A stretch of 11,178 bases of DNA from Candidatus Manganitrophaceae bacterium (GTDB lineage Bacteria; Nitrospirota; Nitrospiria; SBBL01; Manganitrophaceae): positions 1 to 11,178 of the forward strand of contig SCUR01000009.1 of the NCBI GenBank assembly GCA_004297235.1, in the 5' to 3' direction. How positions within the stretch are numbered: position 1 is the stretch's first letter; each line of letters opens with the position of its first letter. The position numbers and the translations under genes are program-made. Under the pieces are notes generated by a model. The model saw only the letters and a program-made list of their open reading frames with translations. It made no database searches and was not told the DNA's origin. Below, in pieces: positions 6,826 to 11,178 of the stretch.

Positions 6826-8175
6826 ATGGAGTCGATCACCGAAAAAAAAGTTTTATCTTTATCGATCGGGAAGCAGAGCCGGCTCCTGACCGTTCGGAAC
6901 AAGATCCGGACGGTCCTCGACTATCTGGAGATCCCGCGTCGGGAGCAGAACCGCCTGATCATCGCCCTCTCGGAGCTGATGCGCAACACCCTTCAGTACG
7001 CGAAGTCGGGGGAGCTGACCCTGTCGGCCGTTCAAGACGGGCCGAAATGGTCGATTGCCTTCGTCCTCTCCGACCGGGGCCCCGGCATCGCGCATCTCGA
7101 CGAGATCCTGCAAGGCGCCTATCGCTTCCCGCCGGGACGCGGCCTGGGAATTCTTTCGGCGAAACGCCTGTTGGACGAATTTGAGATGCAAACCGTTTCG
7201 GGAAAAGGGACCCAGGCGTGCGGCCGGTTGAAGGTCGAGCATCTTTATGCGGAAGGGCTGGACGACAGCCGTCTGGCCCGCCTCTACGAGACCCTCTCCC
7301 AACAGCCCGATATCGAAGACCTCGTCACCACGCTTCGTGAGAAAGAACAATTGATCGAGCAGCTGAACAACGAGCTCAGCGTCACCAATGAAGGGATCAT
7401 CGCCCTCTATCGCGAGATCGACGAAAAAAATATCGAGCTCTCCCGCGTGAATCAGATGAAGTCGTCGTTTCTGGCCAGCATGTCCCACGAATTGAGGACC
7501 CCGCTGAATTCGATCCTGGCGCTCAGCCAGATTCTCCTCGACCGGATCGACGGCGATCTCTCCGGCGAGCAGCAAAAGCAGGTCGCCATGATCCAAGGCT
7601 CCGGCGAGCAGCTCCTGCAGCTCATCAACGACATCCTCGATCTTTCCCGGATCGAGGCGGGAAAGGTCCGGGTCGAAAAGAGGTGGATCGATCTGCACAA
7701 GGTGGCGCAAGAAGCGATCACCAGCATGGAGCCCCTGGCGAAGAAGAAGCGGCTCACCCTCCGCCTGGTGGCCCCTCCCTCTTTTCCCCCGGTCTTCGCC
7801 GACGAAGCGCGCGTCCGTCAGATCCTCCTCAATTTGCTGAGCAATGCGGTGAAGTTCACCCCGTCCGGCGGAATCCACGTCACGCTCGCCTTCATGGAAA
7901 ATGGAGAGGAGGAGATTGCCGTGTCGGTCCAAGACACCGGGATCGGGATCGCTCAGAAGAATTTGGTTTACATCTTTGAGCCGTTCCATCAAATCGACAG
8001 CACCCCGGCCCGAAAATACGGCGGAACCGGCCTGGGGCTCTCGATCTGCAAACAGCTGGTGGAGCTGATGGGGGGAAGAATCTGGGCCAACAGCGAACTG
8101 GAAAAGGGGTCGACTTTTACCTTCACCCTTCCGATGGCCGAAGCGAACATCGGCACGAAGATTGAGGAGTCGTGA
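6826..8175 (+). CDS. Histidine kinase with N-terminal RsbT-like ATPase domain
   Basis: A 449-residue soluble sensor kinase with no membrane segment. Residues about 1-140 are a complete RsbT-type GHKL domain: SELMRNTLQYA with E50 and N54, SDRGPGI at 82-88, GRGLGILSAKRLLDEFE at 104-120. A helical linker with coiled-coil character (about 160-212, REKEQLIEQLNNEL onward) leads to a HisKA dimerisation domain with the phospho-acceptor H221 in SHELRTPLNS. The second GHKL domain is the catalytic one: N box RQILLNLLSNAVKF at 331-344, G1 QDTGIGI at 369-375, F box IFEPF at 383-387, G2 GGTGLGLSI at 399-407. The N-terminal domain takes the place of a normal sensor and probably binds the RsbS/RsbR STAS proteins, making this kinase a direct stressosome output (inference). 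It starts 1 nt after the phosphatase gene and its stop overlaps the response regulator start (TGATG). Confidence 0.93.
   Translation: MESITEKKVLSLSIGKQSRLLTVRNKIRTVLDYLEIPRREQNRLIIALSELMRNTLQYAKSGELTLSAVQDGPKWSIAFVLSDRGPGIAHLDEILQGAYRFPPGRGLGILSAKRLLDEFEMQTVSGKGTQACGRLKVEHLYAEGLDDSRLARLYETLSQQPDIEDLVTTLREKEQLIEQLNNELSVTNEGIIALYREIDEKNIELSRVNQMKSSFLASMSHELRTPLNSILALSQILLDRIDGDLSGEQQKQVAMIQGSGEQLLQLINDILDLSRIEAGKVRVEKRWIDLHKVAQEAITSMEPLAKKKRLTLRLVAPPSFPPVFADEARVRQILLNLLSNAVKFTPSGGIHVTLAFMENGEEEIAVSVQDTGIGIAQKNLVYIFEPFHQIDSTPARKYGGTGLGLSICKQLVELMGGRIWANSELEKGSTFTFTLPMAEANIGTKIEES
8164..8169 (+). promoter_or_regulatory. Ribosome binding site that fixes the response regulator start at 8175
   Basis: GAGGAG lies 5 nt before the ATG at 8175. 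A GTG at 8172 directly precedes that ATG in the same frame, but the spacing favours the ATG. The site lies within the 3' end of the kinase gene, so translation of the two is probably coupled. Confidence 0.65.
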
Positions 8176-8564
8176 TGCCGATCCGAATTTTGCTGGTGGA
8201 AGACACCCCGGTCAACCTGTATGTTCTGCAGCGGGTCTTTCGGAACGAAGGATTCGACGTGGTCGAGGCGACCGACGGAAAAGAGGCGATCCGGAAAGCC
8301 GAAAAGGAGAAGCCCGATGTGGTCCTGATGGACATGCGCCTCCCCGATATGAGCGGCTACGAAGCGGTCGCCGTCCTGCGCCAGAGACTCCCCGCCCTCC
8401 CGATCATCGCGGTGACCGCCGATGCGCTTCCCGGCGACCGGGAGTGGTGTCTGAACCTCGGCTGCATCGATTATTTTTCCAAACCGATCCGGTACCGGGA
8501 GATCATCGACCGCGTTCAACGCATAGTCAAAGAGCGCGACGACCGATCGGCTGCAAACGGATAA
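8175..8564 (+). CDS. Single-domain (CheY/DivK-like) response regulator
   Basis: A 129-residue stand-alone receiver domain with no DNA-binding or enzymatic output. The acidic pair E9/D10 (LLVEDTPVN), phospho-acceptor D53 (LMDMRLPDMSGYE), T81 (AVTADAL) and K103 (FSKPI) are all present, so it should be phosphorylatable. The LxVED-xPxN start and the MDMxxPxMxGxE core are typical of receivers that partner hybrid and HELRTPLN-type kinases. It overlaps the upstream kinase gene by 1 nt (stop/start TGATG), making that kinase the likely phosphodonor. With no effector domain it probably acts as a phosphorelay carrier or by protein contact, perhaps with the hybrid kinase encoded 73 nt downstream (inference). 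Confidence 0.93.
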   Translation: MPIRILLVEDTPVNLYVLQRVFRNEGFDVVEATDGKEAIRKAEKEKPDVVLMDMRLPDMSGYEAVAVLRQRLPALPIIAVTADALPGDREWCLNLGCIDYFSKPIRYREIIDRVQRIVKERDDRSAANG

Positions 8565-8625
8565 CAAGGAACGAGGCCCCAACAAGGTGAGTCAAGCCCA
8601 TTCAATCAACCGATTTTTTGAAAGA

Positions 8626-8632
8626 GGGGGAG
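8626..8632 (+). promoter_or_regulatory. Ribosome binding site that fixes the hybrid kinase start at 8638
   Basis: A GGGGGAG purine run ends 5 nt before the ATG at 8638, where the protein begins with the canonical receiver start MPTILVVDD. A GTG at 8587 would add 17 residues with no family counterpart and has no good site of its own. Confidence 0.75.
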
Positions 8633-8637
8633 AGACG

Positions 8638-10263
8638 ATGCCGACCATTCTGGTGGTGGATGATACCGAAACAAATCGCTATATCCTGGAGAAGATCTTA
8701 AAGACCGAGGGCTTTCAGGTGATCACCGCCTCAAACGGCGCCGAGACGCTGGAGCGGGCGGCGCAAGACCGTCCCGACCTCATCCTCCTCGACATCAACA
8801 TGCCCGACATGGACGGCTTCCATGTCTGCCGATACCTGAAAGAGAATCCTCAAACCGAGGTCATTCCGGTCATCATCATCTCCGCCACCTATTACGATCT
8901 GGAGAGCCGCGTCCGGGGGATTGAATTGGGCGCGATCGACTATCTGACGCAGCCGGTCAACAAGGCGGAGCTGCTGGCCCGGGTCCACAGCAATCTTCGG
9001 TCGAAGTTTTATTATGACCAGGCGATGCAGGATGCGGAACGATTCAAGCTGATGACGGAGATCGGAAGCCTTCTCTTCGGCTCTCTCTCAAGCGGCCAAT
9101 TCCCCCCCGACATCCCCGCCAAAATCATGCGGATGTTCGACGGCTCCGGAGCCGCCGTCCTCTACCGGGACCGATCCGAAGGGCAATTGCGCTGGATGAT
9201 GACCGGCGGAAGCCTCGCGGGACTGGAGGGGGACCCGAACGCGAAGATCGAGGAGCCCGACGGGCTGTTGGGCCAGGCGCTCACAAAACGGACCCGGTCG
9301 ACGAGCGCCCGCGAATCGGTCGCGGCCGACCCCCTGCTCGGAAGGGTTTTGGCCGGCAGGGAGCTGGAAGGGCTGGTCCTCTTGCCGCTGAATTATCAGG
9401 AGTACACGAAGGGGGTCTTGCTGATTGCGCTCCGGAAACCGTTCCTCTCCCCCGAAGAGGAAGTCCCCCTTGAAAACCTCTCCTCCCGGCTGACAGCCGG
9501 CCTCCTGAATCAGGAAGCGTACCAATATCTCCAGCGGATGAACGAGGTCCTCTCCCGGACCAACCTGAAACTGCGTGAAGAGGCGATGCAACACCAGACC
9601 TCTTTTTCCTACACCTCCCACGATCTGAAAACGCCGTTGAACGCCATCATCGGATTCGCTTCGCTGCTTCGCGACAACGCGCTCGACGAGGAGAAGAAAA
9701 AATCGGCGATCGAGCGGATTCTGGTCAATTCAAGAGACCTCCTCCGCATGTTGGAAAAGGGGCTCGACCAATTCCGCCACAAGGCGACCGATGGAACCGA
9801 AGTTGATCTGAGCGAGCTCGTGCGGGAGGAGATCCAGAACGAGCTGATCCCCCTTCTCTTCGGAAAAGAGGTGGCGGTGGAGAGCCGGATCGAACCGGGG
9901 GTCCGACTCCGTCTCTCCGATCCCGATCTGATCAGGCATATCCTCTCGAATCTCTTGTCCAATGCCGCCAAGTTCACCTCCTCCGGAAGCATTCGGGTCC
10001 GGGTGCGAAACAGCAAAGAGAAAACAGAAGAGGGGGTTCAGATCGTCGTAACAGACACCGGGATCGGGATCGAAGTCGACCGGCTGGCCCGCATCTTCGA
10101 CCCATTCAGTCACACCTCGGGATATGAAGGGAGCGGGATCGGCCTGGCGATCGTTCACCATATCGTTCAACGGTTGCGTGGAAAGATCAAGGTGAAGAGC
10201 ACGCCGGGGGCCGGGACCCAATTCACCATCTGGCTCCCCCGGCACGGCGACATGGTCGGTTGA
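8638..10263 (+). CDS. Hybrid signalling protein: receiver, GAF-like region, histidine kinase
   Basis: A 541-residue soluble protein in the order receiver, sensor-like region, kinase. The receiver (1-120) has D8/D9 (VVDDTETN), phospho-acceptor D52 (LLDINMPDMDGF) and S82. However, the near-invariant receiver lysine is a glutamine: YLTQPVNKAEL, Q105. Residues about 133-292 look like a degenerate GAF domain, inferred from length, position and a VLLPLNYQ...KGVLLIALRKPF segment. A short helical linker follows (295-320), then HisKA with H328 (SYTSHDLKTPLNAIIGF). The ATPase part has the N box at 434-445 (ILSNLLSNAAKF from 435), G1 TDTGIGI at 472-478, FDPF at 487-490 and G2 GSGIGLAI at 498-505. There is no membrane segment. 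It probably receives phosphate or contacts from the upstream kinase and regulator and passes the signal outside this locus; its target is not encoded here. Confidence 0.9.
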   Translation: MPTILVVDDTETNRYILEKILKTEGFQVITASNGAETLERAAQDRPDLILLDINMPDMDGFHVCRYLKENPQTEVIPVIIISATYYDLESRVRGIELGAIDYLTQPVNKAELLARVHSNLRSKFYYDQAMQDAERFKLMTEIGSLLFGSLSSGQFPPDIPAKIMRMFDGSGAAVLYRDRSEGQLRWMMTGGSLAGLEGDPNAKIEEPDGLLGQALTKRTRSTSARESVAADPLLGRVLAGRELEGLVLLPLNYQEYTKGVLLIALRKPFLSPEEEVPLENLSSRLTAGLLNQEAYQYLQRMNEVLSRTNLKLREEAMQHQTSFSYTSHDLKTPLNAIIGFASLLRDNALDEEKKKSAIERILVNSRDLLRMLEKGLDQFRHKATDGTEVDLSELVREEIQNELIPLLFGKEVAVESRIEPGVRLRLSDPDLIRHILSNLLSNAAKFTSSGSIRVRVRNSKEKTEEGVQIVVTDTGIGIEVDRLARIFDPFSHTSGYEGSGIGLAIVHHIVQRLRGKIKVKSTPGAGTQFTIWLPRHGDMVG

Positions 10264-10272
10264 TCGATCCCC

Positions 10273-11031
10273 GTGAGCAGCGCTCCCTCCCTCCACTCCT
10301 CCCGGTTCGACCGAATCACCTTCTGTCTCGTTTCGCCCGAAGGTCCCGGCAATATCGGCAGCGCCGCCCGCGCCATGAAGAACATGGGATTCACCCGCTT
10401 GGCCTTCGTCTCCCCGACCGACCCGCGGGGAGAGGAGTCGATCCGGATGGCCTACCGCTCCCGCGAGATTCTCGATGCGGCGCGGCTCTTCCCCGACCTC
10501 TCCTTCGCCCTCTCCGAAGCGCAATGGGTCGTCGGCCTCTCCGGACGAAAGCAAAAGGGGGGGGAGGGCGAGTCGATCGAAGTGCTGGCGCCGGAGCTCT
10601 GGGAGCGAGCCGCCGATCAGAAGATCACCCTTCTCTTCGGTCCGGAAGGAACCGGCCTCACCAACGAGATCCTCTCCCGTTGCCACCGCACCGCCTATAT
10701 TCCGACCGGACCGACCTTCTCTTCTTTAAATCTGGCTCAGGCGGTCCTCCTCACCGCCTCGGCGATCCTTCGGGCGAGCAGCGCCTCCTCCTCCGACGCA
10801 AACGGAACGATCAGACGACGCATCGCGCCAGTGGAGGAGAACGAAACTCTCTTTCAAGAGATGGAAACGATGCTGGAGCAAGTCGGCTTTCTAAAACCGG
10901 AGGGGAATAAAATCGGAGCAAAAAAACTGCGAAAGATTTTGATGCGGGCGGAGGTTGATTCGGAGGAGGTGAGGTTGCTGCGGGCGCTTTTTCGGAAGAT
11001 GATGCGGACCGCGAGAGCGAAAGAACGGTAG
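10273..11031 (+). CDS. trmJ: tRNA (cytidine/uridine-2'-O-)-methyltransferase, TrmJ family
   Basis: A 252-residue SPOUT (TrmH/SpoU class) methyltransferase. TrmJ uses S-adenosylmethionine to methylate the 2'-hydroxyl of nucleotide 32 in the anticodon loop of several tRNAs. The three knot motifs are present: GNIGSAARAMKNMGF at 26-40 (N27, R33), LFGPEGTGLTNEI at 121-133, and PTGPTFSSLNLAQAV at 144-158 (N153). A TrmJ-type C-terminal helical extension follows (VGFLKPEGN, then LRKILMRAEVDSEEVRLLRALFRKM), separating it from shorter SpoU proteins. Length agrees with E. coli TrmJ (about 246). The start is a GTG at 10273 with a poor ribosome binding site; no in-frame ATG occurs before the first motif, and a stop precedes at 10261. 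It begins 9 nt after the hybrid kinase stop, so it is probably translated from the same mRNA. No functional link to the signalling genes is evident. Confidence 0.9.
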   Translation: MSSAPSLHSSRFDRITFCLVSPEGPGNIGSAARAMKNMGFTRLAFVSPTDPRGEESIRMAYRSREILDAARLFPDLSFALSEAQWVVGLSGRKQKGGEGESIEVLAPELWERAADQKITLLFGPEGTGLTNEILSRCHRTAYIPTGPTFSSLNLAQAVLLTASAILRASSASSSDANGTIRRRIAPVEENETLFQEMETMLEQVGFLKPEGNKIGAKKLRKILMRAEVDSEEVRLLRALFRKMMRTARAKER

Positions 11032-11061
11032 CATAAATAAAGAGGTCAAGAACGATTTGAA

Positions 11062-11147
11062 TGGGGCGTTGCCCCAAACCCCACGACGGGGGTTGCTTGC
11101 CCAACCCCCTTTCGATTCCTAAGGGACACCAAGGGGGAACCCCTTGG
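11062..11147. repeat. Cluster of three GC-rich hairpins after trmJ (intergenic palindromic element)
   Basis: Three perfect inverted repeats occur within 86 bases. They are TGGGGC/GCCCCA at 11062-11076 (6-bp stem, 3-nt loop); GGGGGTTG/CAACCCCC at 11088-11109 (8-bp stem, 6-nt loop) followed by TTT; and CCAAGGGG/CCCCTTGG at 11129-11147 (8-bp stem, 3-nt loop). Short CCCCA strings recur between them. The rest of 11032-11178 shows no gene. The middle hairpin plus its T run could end the signalling/trmJ transcript, but the T run is short. The composition resembles the GGGG...CCCC palindromic intergenic elements that are scattered in many GC-rich genomes; whether this copy is one of a family cannot be seen from a single window. 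Confidence 0.65.
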
Positions 11148-11178
11148 AACCCCACGGTCACATCTTGCACAACGCGCA

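Noticed and set aside
6859..7992. Open frame of about 377 codons on the - strand opposite the histidine kinase
   Set aside because: It mirrors the conserved kinase codons; rich in Gly/Asp/Leu/Arg, no family signature, no ribosome binding site or promoter assignable.
9730..10686. Open frame of about 318 codons on the - strand spanning the hybrid kinase end and trmJ start
   Set aside because: It overlaps two well-supported genes on the other strand and shows no domain.
11062..11147. CRISPR array
   Set aside because: The three hairpins differ in sequence and spacing, there is no repeated direct unit with uniform spacers, and no cas gene is present.
10811..11170. Open frame of 119 codons on the - strand through the hairpin cluster
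   Set aside because: Its first half is translated palindromic repeat and its second half is antisense to trmJ; not credible as a protein.

Overview
The window reads as a chromosomal segment of a GC-rich (about 60% by eye), Gram-negative-type bacterium. The AmpG-type muropeptide permease points to peptidoglycan recycling through a periplasm, and the signal-peptide DUF4124 protein fits the same cell plan. The gene mix and style would suit Nitrospirota or a deltaproteobacterium-like lineage, but no marker here settles the phylum; that placement is inference.

Left part (1-3795): the 3' end of an unrecognised gene and a small DUF4124 membrane protein lie on the + strand. They converge on three - strand genes. 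Reading in the - direction these are an AmpG-family transporter, an FmdE-domain zinc protein and aroC (chorismate synthase). A strong terminator-like hairpin with six T's separates the FmdE gene from aroC and ends just before the aroC ribosome binding site.

Middle and right part (4064-10263): a divergently transcribed, tightly packed + strand operon. It encodes a complete partner-switching module of the stressosome type: RsbR-like, RsbS, RsbT, and a PP2C/SpoIIE phosphatase fused to its own RsbT-like ATPase domain. This runs directly into two-component proteins: a histidine kinase that carries an RsbT-like ATPase domain at its N terminus, a single-domain response regulator, and a receiver-GAF-like-kinase hybrid. 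Most junctions overlap or are 1 nt apart. No RsbU, RsbV, RsbW or sigma factor is present. The simplest reading is that the stressosome output goes to a phosphorelay rather than to a sigma-B-type factor: RsbR/RsbS hold RsbT-like domains, RsbT phosphorylates RsbR/RsbS, the phosphatase resets them, and a released RsbT (or the kinase's own RsbT-like domain) controls histidine phosphorylation. A good sigma-70-like promoter (TTGACT, 17 nt, TATTGT) lies about 120 nt upstream of rsbR.

Right edge (10273-11178): trmJ, a tRNA 2'-O-methyltransferase, follows the hybrid kinase by 9 nt and is probably co-transcribed. The last 147 bases are non-coding and hold three closely spaced GC-rich hairpins that look like an intergenic repeat element and possible transcription end.
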